From NCBI GenBank assembly GCA_021527695.1, contig JAKFAO010000002.1, positions 1,984,501 to 2,048,500 of the forward strand: DNA of 64,000 nt, read 5' to 3'. The position numbers were made by a program, and so were the translations under genes. The stretch is from Naematelia aurantialba. Its lineage: Eukaryota > Basidiomycota > Tremellomycetes > Tremellales > Naemateliaceae. The notes beneath the pieces were generated by a model. That model saw only the letters and a list, made by a program, of their open reading frames with translations, had not been told where the DNA came from and did no database searches. This document shows, in pieces, positions 49,801-62,000 of the stretch; the stretch's first letter is position 1, and each line of letters starts with the position of its first letter.

Positions 49801-52146
49801 TCACCATCGACCACGCCACCCTAACGACAATCAGCGTTCTATATGTTGGGATATGTCCACTGACGTTGTTTTCCTCACAAAACTGCACGTATGCGCGGTA
49901 CGGTGAAGATCCCCTGCAAGAGTCAGCGATGAGCTCGCCCAACGCACGACAGCTTTACTTCGCATAACCGTTGAGTCCAGTGAGACGCTCCAGCGCTTTA
50001 AAGCCAATATCATCGACATGTGCAGCTACCAGGAGAAGTCGGTCAACCCAAGCATCCTCGTCATCGGGTTTAGTCGGCAGTGGTAGGATCTGTGATTTTA
50101 TGGTCGCAGTGACTTGGGCCCTGCGGGTATTAGCTATCTCCTCGGTATCGGACACTTGAACTCACCGAAGCTCCACAGTCGCATCTTTCGTAAAGTATGT
50201 ATGTAGCAACATTTCTGGAATCCAGGCGAAATGCCGTATGGCTTCCGGATCGTTGGCTTCACTACGAGAGATATGAGCCGAAACCTCTTTGACGAGCATG
50301 AACAAACATGTTTGAGTAGGCTGCACACCACAGCCTGGCCATTGCGGAGGCCGCCTCAGTTCGGACAGTACTCTGATCACAGTTTAGACACCGATATAGA
50401 GCCAATTGCCACTGACCTTTTTGTCGCTCATCCTGCCTCCAACGGTTTTTAGTGTTGACAAATCGATGTGATGCAGAGCCGCTTCGTAGTCCAGCGAGCC
50501 GATTACTTTACATATCGCAGCTCTGATCCTTTCGTCCGAGTCTTGTATCCGGTCCACCAGATCCTCTGCGATACAATGAGCGACAGACTCGGGCAAGGGC
50601 GAGTACATACCTTCGAGCTCCTTTCGCAGTTCCGGGTGATTTGTCAGGATGATCCGTGATGATTCCACCCAGGCCAGCCGGACCGCCAACGCCTTGTCCA
50701 CTTTACGTCCCAACCAGGCTCTCCAAGCAGAGGGATACGCTTTCGCGACATCCGCAGTCCCTGTCCCGACTGTTGGCCGCTCACCAAACATGCGACCCAG
50801 CGTTCTAGTCGACAGCTGACGAAGAGGAACTTCATCTGCTGCTTTAAGGTTCTCTTCGAGAAGCGGGACAACATTGAGAAGCAGTTCAGGGCAATTGCGA
50901 TAGATGGCGAGGAGAAGGGCATGCGATTCTTGCATGATTTTGAGGTCTTGAGGAGACGGGTCGCGGCCATGCTTGACCTGAATTTCGGCAAAATGCTACG
51001 ACATGTCAGCTGTGGTACTTGCGTTTAGGCACCCTGAAACTGACAGAGTATATTGGTCTCTGGAGCCGTTCTGGAGCCTTGTTGCACACGTCCACGATGA
51101 GCTGGAATGATGGTGTGTCAGGCTTCTATCCGTGATCAGCAATGCCACATTCTGGTAAGCTTACCGAGGCATGGGATTCGAATTGATTGATAATACAGTC
51201 GAGAACACCACTCGGGATCACCGAACTCTCCTCGACGAGAGCTACGAGTATATTGACCAGATGGCGGATGATATTCTTGCTCATATCGCTTCGAACGATT
51301 TGCACGAAATTCTCAAAGAAGCCCGTCACTAAATCGTCGCCACCTGGCACGTCGCAAGCGAGGACGACGCTCTTGATAGTCGCGAGACTCTCGAGGAGAT
51401 AGCAGTACTCTGTGTAGTACGGAATATCTGTGATGCGCTGAGATGCTGTAGGCTGTGGAGGTTGGGATTGGGACGCATCGTTTGTTTTGGATCGAGACGG
51501 TTGAAGGGGTTTGATGGTCGCTTGGACGGGCTTGAGGTTGAGCGAGAGCTGGGCAGAGAAGAATTGAAAGATGTCCTGAACATCATCAGCAATATGAAGA
51601 CCATGGCCGGAGCTGGATCCCAGGCATGAAAGCATTGGAGGTTGGCTTACACGAAGTTCCTCGGCGGTATAGGGGGCATCTGGGGCGTATAGGCGGAGCA
51701 GATCGGCCAAGCAGCATGCGGCATATGCCTTGACGCCGCGACTACGAGCTTCAGCGCATCCCACACGCCAAACCGACAGCGCATCGGAAGGCAGACTCAC
51801 TCCTTGTGATGCAGGATGAGCTGGTTGATGAGCGGTTTCCGAACACCGTCTAATGACCGCACATCCGTGTTATCCTGCTCGAGGCATGCCAGCTTTTGGT
51901 GCAAAGTCTGGGACGCAAGTCAGCGTCTGCCCCTAGTAATCCCTCTCCATCCAGACTCCTGGCCAGTGATGCAGTTCAAGCCGAACTGGTGCTTGCAGCA
52001 ACCACCTCAAGCTAGGTCGCCCAAGAACGCACCTTGATCCGTTTCAGCAAGGCATCCGTGTTCTCCCTCTTCCCAGTCTGGATCAGCTTCTCCGGAAAGT
52101 CGAGCTTGACGCCCCTTCCCTGGCTCTCTCGTAGTTGGCTCGGCAT
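46876..52146 (-). CDS. PDS5: sister chromatid cohesion protein Pds5
   Basis: I resolve about 23 minus-strand exons and about 1342 residues. They are 52146-52033, 51907-51801, 51741-51651, 51575-51165, 51125-51045, 50995-50417, 50372-50285 (or -50294), 50256-50166, 50120-49959, 49913-49865, 49820-49578, 49513-49170, 49119-49005, 48961-48794, 48746-48544, 48495-48375, 48329-48195, 48159-47996, 47937-47754, 47662-47516, 47395-47306, 47261-47028 and 46983-46876. Pds5 blocks include RGVKAYAACCLADLLRLYAP, DVCNKAPERLQRPIY, the long HEAT-repeat body, and IARYIEFYLDCVATRDNIGL. The C-terminus is a charged, nuclear-type tail (KKRAKLPNRTSRKKRRSTVD, KAKKAVAGKRKKVKV). Pds5 binds Scc1-Scc3 cohesin and regulates release and acetylation. 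One short intron near 50257-50293 has two possible donors. Confidence 0.93.
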
Positions 52147-52386
52147 CGTCCTGGTCACCTCGCCCAAGACCGCTCAGAGGTTATGCTGGCCGTGCTGTTC
52201 GTGCTCGTCGGGAGGTAGAAACTGGAAAGAATATAGAAACCAGACGCGTCGGTTTGGCCGCCCGTCGCGTCATAATGACTGGATGAATCACGTGACTCCA
52301 TCATGGCGCGGGTCCCGTCGGCTGCTTGATGGCATTATTGTTGTTGTTGCTGTTGCGCGTTCATCTCTGCATCTGGGGTGACCGAT
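52147..52386. promoter_or_regulatory. divergent promoter PDS5 / unknown gene
   Basis: There are 240 nt between start codons, so the two genes probably share control elements. An ATCACGTGAC sequence (52288-52297) contains CACGTG. Confidence 0.5.
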
Positions 52387-53562
52387 ATGACAACGCTGCT
52401 GTGGCCTTCGCCAAGTATGTTGGGCCGCGCATCATCGCCGCTCAATCCCAATGCGCCGCGCGGAGACCGCTCGTCTTCGCCTCTCAGCTCGCCTACTCCC
52501 TTCGCGTCGTCGTCGTCCTCTGTGATCTACGCACACTCTGGCTCACCACCGCTCGGACAACGCCACTCGCAGCTCCCACACCATCACTCATACCAATCCC
52601 ATGATCAAGCACAGTACCGCGCTCCTCAGCTAGGTCAATCGCAGCATCAATCCCAGTATCAGGCTCAGGCTCCGCAGCCTCGCTACCAGCGGCAGTCGAA
52701 CCGGATTCACACCCCGCCAGCAGTCATTCAGACCCGGTACGCCCGCCCGAAAGCAACCGCACGGCGACACTCGTCGCCAGCCGGCAACTTTGATCTCTTC
52801 AGCACGGAAGGCACGACCCCAACAGAAGGAGCCATGTGGAGAGAGAAGTTTAGTCGGCGCATCGAGGAGCGGGCGAAGCGAAAACGCGCGAGAGATGCCG
52901 ACCTGGACAGACGCAGGAGTGTGGACACGTCGGATGAGCTAATGGATGAGGAAGAAGCGGACCGCATTGCGCAGCAGGATGACGAGGAGGTGAGTCTGTA
53001 GGCGACGACGTCCTCTCCCATATCACTCGATCGGCTTGTCCCGTCGCTCATGTGCTGGTGGTAGATCTTCCGCCGCTTGATGGTCCTCCAGCGGAGAAAA
53101 GCTCAACATGCCCAACTCGTTTCGCACGATATTGAGACAGGCGGTTCCGATCCGCTCTTGCCAGAGTTCTGGGAGGACGAACTCTCAACCATCCAAGAGG
53201 AAGAACGCAAACTTGCATCTCTGTTCGACGGCCCGCGGCACCTCACAATACCAGCCATTCAAGGTCAAGGTGCGACAGGACGGCCATTCCCTGGTAACCA
53301 GAGTCAAGCGGGTCGGAACAGTGTTGGATCAGGGGTGGGAGAGGCCGAAGACGCTGACGAAGAGATGTGGGCACTAGAGGCGGCCCAGGCCGAACAAGCC
53401 GAACGCGAGGCAGAGGAGGAAGATCTCGCGAGTCGAGTGGAGGCTGCTTATGGAGTACAAGTAACTACTCCGAGGAAGATGGACGCATCGAGTCGAGCGA
53501 TGCAGGAGGTGCAGGCGATGGACTTGGATATTGATTGGGACGCGATGGATATGGAAGACTAA
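52387..53562 (+). CDS. hypothetical protein, likely nuclear
   Basis: The exons are 52387-52989 and 53065-53562, giving 366 residues. The first 140 residues are Ser/Pro/Gln/His-rich and look disordered. A charged block (WREKFSRRIEERAKRKRARD) resembles a nuclear localisation signal within a helix. It is followed by an acidic helix (DELMDEEEADRIAQQDDEE), IFRRLMVLQRRKAQHAQL, FWEDELSTIQEEERKLASLF and a coiled-coil-like Glu/Ala segment. The end is Asp/Met-rich (MDLDIDWDAMDMED). I do not recognise a family. Its promoter is shared with PDS5, which gives a weak hint of a nuclear role. Confidence 0.8.
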
Positions 53563-53813
53563 TAGCCAGTGCAGATCACCGCTGGAGAATACTTCCTGCC
53601 TGGCGGCGACAGCGAAACGTAATTGTCCAGTGCTGTAGAGCAGATTGCTTCATATTCTCACATTGGTCCTGCCCATGTAGTCTATTGCAATGCATTGTGT
53701 TTGCTTGCGCCCATGTCAACTCGGCTGTGAACATAAATGCATGCGGATTGACGAGATCACTGGAGTTCAAGTATGCAGTTGTCGTGTTTGGTAGGTGGAG
53801 AGAAACCAGGCGA

Positions 53814-55864
53814 TCAGTAGACCTATCACCAAGTTGAGCGATGCGACCACAGCAACACATGTTGTGGACTTACCTTCTTCTTCTCGTCAACCGAGAGACC
53901 ACCGGGTCCAATGTTGACGAGCAGCAGGAGTCCTCCCACAATGGCTACTCGCATCAGCAAGCAGTCGGACAGTCGACGCTCTAACTTACACAGAGTCTGG
54001 AAGCTAAGACCATGTCAGCGATCTACTCTCGTGGTCCACCCTGAAAACGGAAGTGGGAGTGCACGAGTGCGATGATAGACAGCCAGACTAGACTCACAAG
54101 TCGTATTTCAGGAAATCCCTCTGCGGGTGCGCCGAATGCACGCTCCACCAGTTATTGATGAAAACATTGAACACGCTTAAAAGCGTGACAAGAAAGCTCG
54201 CGCTCCACTTTGCCTTGAACCCAACTGCCACCATGATGCAAGCTCCGAGTCCGACGATGGAGACGATCACACGGGCAAACGACCATTTGCCTTGGAAGAT
54301 GAAGCCTATGAATAGGAAGATGAGGAGGATGCGCCCTGCGAGCTGGAAGCTGGAAGCGGGTTAGTGGATGACAGCGAGGAGGTAGGAAACGAGGAATCGA
54401 GGGGAGTTGGATTCGAGAAGGAAAGGAGGTGTATCGCGGGGCTCACTACTTCCTCCTGTCGGTTTCGGACAACGAGGGCAACCCGGCAAAGAGCTTCTTC
54501 TTGCTCTGCAGCGAGTCGGAGAGGACCATGAGCAGTCCGCCAATGACGCTCAAGTTGCGCAGGAAGAACGACAAGTCAAACAAGAGTCCATAGCCGAGAC
54601 CTGAGCCGTCAGCTTCGCCGTATCCTCCCACGCCGTCCAATCCTACGCCATCTCTTCATATGGCCCCTTTCATATCCCACCCATTGATATGACATCCCAA
54701 GTCTCTTCCGATGCGATGCCTGGATGATGGTCGGGCAGGCTGCACGGCTACGCTGCTCACCTTGGGCAACGACGACGCCTAGGAGCCCGAACACGGCAAA
54801 TTCAGGGAACCGCTTGAGGATAACGCCGGAAGAGCAGATGATCATAGTCTAATGAGGTTTTTACCTGTCAGCCTCTGTGCTATACTTCCATAGCTCCGTG
54901 CTCTGATCTCGTTGTGATGAGGTTGAAGAGTGGGAGACAGGGAAGGGGAGAGGGGGCTGGGGATAAGGGGATAAGGGGATAAGGGGAAGGTAAAAGACGA
55001 GGGAAGGTAAAAGACGAGGAGAGAAAGAGAAGAGAGATAAAAGAGAGCGAGAAGAAGGGACGTACGACCACATTGACGAAGAGAAAGATGTGCGATAGAC
55101 CCCATGGGAACTTGCGATGCCTGACCACATCAGCTGACGTCCGGTCGCGGAGGACGCATAGGACACCGGTGAATGCAAGTCGGGGACTGGCTTGGGAGTG
55201 GGGTATAATGAGCGGCGGGGACCTACTTTTGCAGGTACCACAGCTGGTCTCCCCATTGTGTGAGGATTCTGAGCGCGTCTGTACCGTGCCATCAGCTCCG
55301 CTAGTCTTGCCGTGAGTTCCATACGGACCTTCGAGGAAGGTGACGACGATCAAGAACCGCGCCAGCGCAGGAATGTATGGTCGGATCGGCTAGCCCGGGC
55401 ATCAGCAACGTGTTCATCCCATCCCCTGCCCAGTCTTCATCCTCATGGCCGCGAGCGTCACGCAGCTTGTCCCGCGGTGTGGACAGGTCGCCTCTCGTCA
55501 TCCTCCACGTTAGCCGTGTGCCGTGAACATAGCTCCTCGTCATCCTCCACGTTGGTTTGCACAGTTACACTCTGCGCCTCATCATCCTCGACATTGGCGG
55601 TCGGCGGTCGTCGGTCGTCCCACGGCGGCAGGGGAAGGGGGAATAGAGGGAAACAAAGACACTCACCTGGGTGTACGCTTCGATAAAGTCCTCAGCCTTG
55701 CTGCTGTACTGCTGGACCTGGCCTAGAAACCCTTCGGACCCGGAGGTGGGGCCAACACCATGGGCGGAGCGATACGCCGGCGCAGGTTCCGGCGTGTATC
55801 CCCGACCCATCAGCGGTGCGCGCGGCGCGTTGGGGTTGAGGTGGATACGCTGTTGCGCAGACAT
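53814..55864 (-). CDS. ERV29: ER cargo receptor Erv29/SURF4
   Basis: There are ten minus-strand exons: 55864-55667, 55389-55329, 55278-55227, 55120-55066, 54848-54761, 54600-54450, 54349-54098, 54003-53990 (14 nt), 53944-53874 and 53822-53814 (9 nt), giving 316 residues. Signature pieces are FLIVVTFLEDALRILTQW, LWYLQKHRKFPWGLSHIFL, LSFFLRNLSVIGGLL, NFQLAGRILLIFLFIGFIF and INNWWSVHS. The 14-nt exon builds YDFFQTLS, which leads into GGLLLLVNIGPGG and LSVDEKKK. The last nine bases add Val-Tyr and the stop, giving a C-terminal KKVY, a classical KKxx COPI retrieval signal. Several membrane segments are evident. Erv29 loads soluble cargo into COPII vesicles. Confidence 0.92.
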
Positions 55865-56372
55865 CGCTGAGAGCGCGGGTGTGTCGCTGCAGTTCTATGT
55901 CTGAGGGCGAGTGCCAGATGGCCTAGTGAGAAGATGCGAGGTGGGAGGTAGTGGTGAAAGGCAAAAGACCAAGAAGCCAGAGGGGAGTGTCGTGTTGGAG
56001 GCGTTTAGGTTGGCGCCCGGCTCGAGACGTCTACCGGCGTTTCAGGGCCATGACGATCGACTCTGTGGCTGTAGTGAGTGGTGGGTTTTGGCCGAGGAGA
56101 TTGCTCTCTGGTATCGTCTGGCGTCTAGCCTCTTCTAGCGTTGAGCGGACATCCTGCATGCGAGCGAGGCAGAGGACCACCTCTGCAGCTCAAGATCTGT
56201 ATGCCTGAGCTTATGCATTCAAATTGCAATCAAACCCACGCCTCCTCCACAATCTGCTGTCCTGCTGCTACCCTCCTGCCCTTGGATAGTCATATGCTGT
56301 CATGATGCTATATTGCTCTTAGTCTGCACTAGTGCTCCAATCCCCCACCGCAGGCTACAGTATCCCCGCGCC
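55865..56372. other. spacer ERV29 start to ARP6 stop
   Basis: There are 508 nt between two minus-strand genes that should hold the ERV29 promoter and ARP6 3' UTR. No gene, RNA or strong repeat is seen. Confidence 0.45.
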
Positions 56373-58458
56373 TTATCCCCTCCGTCTCCGTCCTCCCCAG
56401 TTCCCACTCGTAACCTCCTCCTCTTCGACCTTCTTCTTCCCCTTGCCCTTCTTACTCTCCAATCCCATGGCATACCTTCTCTCCCGCTCGTCATCTGACA
56501 TCTCCCCGTTGACTTCACCGCTGGTAAAACCGGGCGGGTTGACACTATATCCTGGCCCGCCGAAACGGCGTCGACACAGAGATGAGCCGTGTTCAAGGTA
56601 TTCTGCACGGGTGACGGGGTAGGTGGATAGGTAGATCTCTGATGCTGTGAGGGAGAGGGCCGAAGTGTAGGGTGGGGAGGCAGGACTGGAGGAAGCAGAT
56701 CGTTAGCGTCTGTTTCAGAGTGAAGCGGCTGGCAAGGTGGAAGGTGGCAAGGTGGTAGATGGTAACATGGGACGTGACAAGAAGGTAAGATGCTGAGATG
56801 CAACGACGGTAAGGAAGAGCCTCACTCGAACGCCTCGAAGATTCCTATCTCAAAATCTACTGGACACAATGCTCGCAGATCTCGTTCCCTGCACCTCGTC
56901 AGCTCGCTTGCTACCTAGATTTCGTTCATGGACCCGACGTTGACTTTAGCCAGAGCGTTAGGATCGAGAACAGAGATAGGACTGACAAGCGCTCGCCGAG
57001 ACCCTCCACGTTACCGAGTCCACCAAAGATCCCAATATTCGCCCAATACATCCCCCGGATCTCCTCTGGCATACTAGCAATCACCGCGGCGATTGTTTCC
57101 GCAACGCCAGACTGTCTCAATCCTGGCTCGCATCAGCTCCTTCACCCGCACCAGTCAGAGCGGGGTGATGGCGAAAGAAACATAAACGCACCGATGTCTG
57201 ATGGGTTGAAAAGTAGTTCTGGTCCCGAGAACCGTTCATTTCCCATCCACAACACCTGCTCTTCTTCCTCTGCTGGCCTGGTGGTCTTCTTCCCCTTCCC
57301 ATTCATCTCCACATCCGCGTCGGGAGGTGGAGCTGCGTTCGGTCCGGATCGGATGTACCCTGTCCACGAGCCTGAGGTCGTTGAAAAGTCCGGAAGCACG
57401 TATTCCTGCACGATTGGATTTTTGCGGGGATGAGCCCTGGCAATTGGGCTTTGGTCAGCTGGAGTCTCAAAACTCGGTAGGGCCGGCGGCGAGAATGGTC
57501 GACCTACTTGCAGAGCTCAAGGTCGGCCTGCCAGTTCATGCTGACATATCCACATGCTTCTCGAACAGCATTCACCACCTCGGTCTGGTCGATGACGTTC
57601 CACTGTCGAAAGGAAATGAGATGTTTGAGGTGGTTCGTCAACAGTTTCCCGCCGAGATCGATCCTAACATGCTCAGCGTTGGATCATAAGGCTGAAGAAG
57701 GAACATACCTCTTCACATGTTCCCATATAATCTGTCCGTCCCGTAATGGTATGATATGTGTGTACGAGTACCCCACATCGAGAAGCAGCATACATTCTGG
57801 AGGGAGGTCATCGCCGAACAGACCTCCATACGGGATCAGGGCCGCCGCTAGTGCACGACGATCAGCTTGGACAGTCGATGCTGGTATACCACGCCGTAGT
57901 CTAACTTACGTGCACAACGAAAGTAGCTCTGAAACTCCCATTCCTCGAATACCATTTGGTCGTATGTCTCGGCGATGTTTGGCAAGTTGAAGTACGGCTC
58001 CGTTACGAGCAGCGATGTATCTGCCGGCGTCACCTGGGCATCCTCGTAAGCTGGGCGTAGAATAATACGTCCTTGTGTCGTGCTCACGTTCAGACCGTCC
58101 TGAGAGAATAGACGATCCCATATCACCTTTTCTGCATCCCAATTGACCAGCATCCCCTACCGGATATCAGCTTGCTGATGCTTTACTCCAAGCAGCAAAA
58201 CGAACGTGATCAAACGGCCGCCTGTATACCAGACCCGAGACATCTTTACATTCATCCAGCTCGTCGGCGACGTAAATCCTCCTGTCCACCCTTGAACGCG
58301 CTATAGAATTTGGGATGATCCTAACATCCCCGTCAGCAGAGGGGACCTCTAGCAACTGCCAAAAGCACTTACCTGGGCTCCCAGTCCACACCCGAAAAGC
58401 CAGCCTTGATGCTATACGCCCCGTTATCGAGAATGAGCACCGGCGGCGGAGTTGTCAT
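56373..58458 (-). CDS. ARP6: actin-related protein 6 (SWR1 complex)
   Basis: There are nine minus-strand exons: 58458-58373, 58320-58206, 58156-57910, 57847-57709, 57663-57508, 57436-57192, 57122-56987, 56888-56826 and 56685-56373, giving 499 residues. The actin-fold nucleotide loops are [16 protein letters not shown] and [35 protein letters not shown] and [10 protein letters not shown] are Arp6-like. [38 protein letters not shown] and [17 protein letters not shown] follow. Arp6 with Swc6 anchors nucleosome contact in SWR1, which deposits H2A.Z. An acidic/Lys insert ([20 protein letters not shown]) and a Lys/Glu/Arg-rich C-terminal tail lengthen it over yeast Arp6 (438). It is divergent from ACL1. 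Confidence 0.94.
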
Positions 58459-59011
58459 CCCTCGTCACTACGCATCTCAGCCCGACTGTTGTTGGATATA
58501 GACCATGCAGTTTACTCGTTGGGCAGCCTCCACCGGGGGTTCTACTGGGATAAAATGCGAAAATTCTCAATTAATTACAAAGAGATGGATCCTCACGTGG
58601 CATTCGCGTGATCGGGTCATACCCAAAAGCGGAATCAGACTGGCGCGCGTGTGAGACTTGTCCCCAAACCCCACGAAGAAGCCTGGGCAGCGCTCAAGCT
58701 CGTACCACCGAGACTTTCTCTCTCCTTCTCTTTCAGCTTTCTACAGCTTCCAGGCTCTCTCTATATTGTAGACGTTTGGTCCTCTCCATCCTCTCCTCTC
58801 TAGTCCCCTCGACCAGCTCACTCACCGTCTCGGTCTCTATTCCTATCGCAAAAGCACAGCCGCACCGTGAGTCCTTTACCTCCACATTCAGTTGTCAACT
58901 GACCGAATTGGCTCTCACCACTTTTTCTCTTGACCTTTTACCCAACATTTTCCATTCTTTCCCGCTCAGCTCTAGACACTTGCATCTTTCATTGACAGCG
59001 ACTCATACAAC
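58459..59011. promoter_or_regulatory. divergent promoter of ARP6 and ACL1
   Basis: There are 553 nt between start codons. It has one CACGTG (58594-58599) and a long CT-rich leader (58715-58810) before ACL1, typical of highly expressed fungal genes. Confidence 0.5.
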
Positions 59012-62000
59012 ATGTCTACCAAGGGTGAGTGCTGGTCAATCCTTCCTTTTCCCCCCGAGCTGTGCTGGTTAGTCACGGCCGGGGCAAGCATACTACCGTC
59101 GGCAGTAACCTCCAGCTTGAACTGACGAATTGCGTGCAGCTATCCGCGAGTACGACGCCAAGCAGCTCGTCTCGTATTGGCTTAACCGCTCCCCCGTCCC
59201 CATCCCCTGCTCTACCCAAACGACCTCTGCCGACGTCCGTGTCGCTCAAGTGGAATGGTCAGTTGCTCTTCTCTCAAACTCGATAGAAAAGAAACAGTTG
59301 CTCGTCTCTCAAACTCGATAGAAAAGAAACTGACACCGTTATAGGGACCCCGCTACGAAATCGCTTTCGCCTCCCATCAAGCCAGGACAGGGGCTTCCTG
59401 ACTGGGTCTTCACCTCGAAACTCGTCGGCAAACCTGACCAGCTCATCAAGCGTCGTGGAAAGGCTGGTCTCCTGTGCCTCAACAAGGAATGGGAGGAGAC
59501 CGGTGCCTGGATCGAGCAGCGAGCCGGCAAGCCGGTGACCGTCGAGAAGACCACCGGTACTCTCAGCACCTTCATCATTGAGCCTTTCTGCCCTCACCCT
59601 GCCGACACCGAGTACTATGTCTGCATCAACTCGGCTCGTGAGGGTGACTGGATCCTGTTCACTCAGTAAGTCTGTCTTTGCAGTTTCATATCTATCCGCT
59701 GACGAGATTCCAGCGAGGGCGGTGTTGATGTTGGAGACGTCGACGCCAAGGCGCTCAAGCTCTTGATCGGTGTGAACAAGGAGGTGAGCCGGTTCTGCCA
59801 ACAGGAACTCGCGGCTGATCTTCCGTCTTCCACTAGTTCCCATCTCGAGAGACCGTCATCGAAACTTTGCTTCCCTCCGTTCCTGAAGCCAAGAAGGCCG
59901 GCCTCTGCGACTTCTTGATCCGGCTCTACGCGGTTTACGTCGATCTACACTGTGAGTCTTGTATCTGGTTTTGCGAGCTGTCCTGACTCTCCTAGTCGCC
60001 TATCTCGAGATCAACCCGCTGGTCTGTCTCGACTCTGGAGAGATCTTCTACCTGGACATGGCGGCCAAACTCGACCAGACTGCCGACTTCCTCTGCGGAC
60101 CCAAGTGGGCGATCGCCCGAGATATCTCGACCCCCGCTGTCGCTGCGTCCTCGGTCGTCAAGGCGGACCGGGGACCACCCATGGTCTGGCCTGCACCTTT
60201 CGGTCGCGATCTTACAAAGGAGGAGGCGTACATCCAGAAGCTTGACGCATCGACCGGTGCCTCGCTCAAGCTAACCGTCCTCAATGCCACGGGTCGAGTA
60301 TGGACCATGGTCGCCGGTGGTGGTGCTTCCGTTGTCTACTCGGACGCCATTGCCGCTGCTGGGTTCGCCCACGAGCTCGCCAACTATGGTGAATACTCCG
60401 GAGCACCAACCGAGGGTCAGACGTACGAGTATGCGAAGACCATCATCGACCTGATGACCCGAGGCGAGCCTGTGGAAGGCGGTAAAGTCCTCATCATCGG
60501 TGGTGGAGCAGCCAACTTCTCGGATGTCGCTGCAACTTTCAAAGGTATCATCCGGGCACTCAAGCAGTACCAGGAGGGCCTTATCCGACACAAGGTCAAG
60601 ATCTGGGTTCGACGTGCCGGCCCCAACTACCAGGAGGGTCTGAAGGCGATGCGTCTCTGCGGAGAGTCTATTGGTATTCCCATGAAGGTCTATGGACCCG
60701 AGTCTCCCATCACCGCCATCGTGCCTATGGCCCTTGGAATTACCAGGAGGGCATCCGCCCCTGTGACCCGTTCGACAACCCCGGACCCAGCCAACGGCAC
60801 CAACGGACACTCAACGCCCAACGGTTCCGCTCAAGCTCCCGTCGCCACTGTCAAGGAGGCCGGTGTTGAAGACTCAGCTGAAGATCAGATTGTTCGATTC
60901 GCGACGGAGACTCACGGGAAGCGACCATGGTACCGACCATTCGATGAAACCACACGATCTTTCGTCTTCGGTCTCCAGCCCCGAGCAATCCAGGGCATGC
61001 TTGACTTTGACTACTCTTGCGGTCGCAAGACCCCCTCGGTTGCTGCCATGATCTATCCTTTCGGCGGCCACCACATCCAGAAGTTTTACTGGGGCACCAA
61101 AGAGACCCTTCTTCCAGTCTACACTTCGGTTGCCGAGGCGGTCAAGAAACATCCCGATGTCGATGTCGTTGTCAACTTCTCGTCGTCTCGATCCGTCTAC
61201 TCATCAACCCTTGACATTCTCACCTACCCGCAGATCAGGGCTATCGGCATCATCGCAGAGGGTGTTCCTGAGAGACACGCCCGAGAGCTCCTGCACCTTG
61301 CTGTCGAGAAGGGCGTCATCATCATTGGTCCTGCTACCGTTGGTGGCATCAAACCGGGTTGCTTCCGAATCGGTAACACTGGTGGCATGATGGACAACCT
61401 GATCGCCTGCAAGCTGTACCGACCCGGATCCGTCGGCTACGTATCCAAGTCTGGTGGTATGTCGAACGAGCTCAACAACATCCTCTCCTTCACCACCAAT
61501 GGTGTCTACGAGGGTATCGCCATTGGTGGTGACCGCTACCCCGGGACCTCATTCATCGACCACTTGCTGCGATATGAGGCTGAGCCCGACTGCAAGATGC
61601 TCCTGCTACTCGGCGAAGTTGGTGGTACCGAAGAGTACCGAGTCATTCAGGCTGTCAAGGAGGGTAAGATCACAAAGCCTATCATTGCTTGGGCCATCGG
61701 TACCTGCGCGAAGATGTTCACGTCCGAGGTGCAATTCGGTCACGCTGGTGCGATGGCCAACTCGGACATGGAGACTGCCGACGCCAAGAACCGCGCGATG
61801 AAGGCTGCTGGTTTTATTGTTCCTGATACTTTCGAGGACCTTCCCGATGTTCTCAAGGACACTTACGACAAGCTCGTCTCGGAGGGCAAGATCAAGCCGG
61901 CTCCTGAGATCGAGCCACCCCAGATCCCGATGGACTACCAATGGGCATCCAAGCTTGGTCTCATCCGAAAGCCCGCTGCCTTCATCTCGACCATCTCGGA

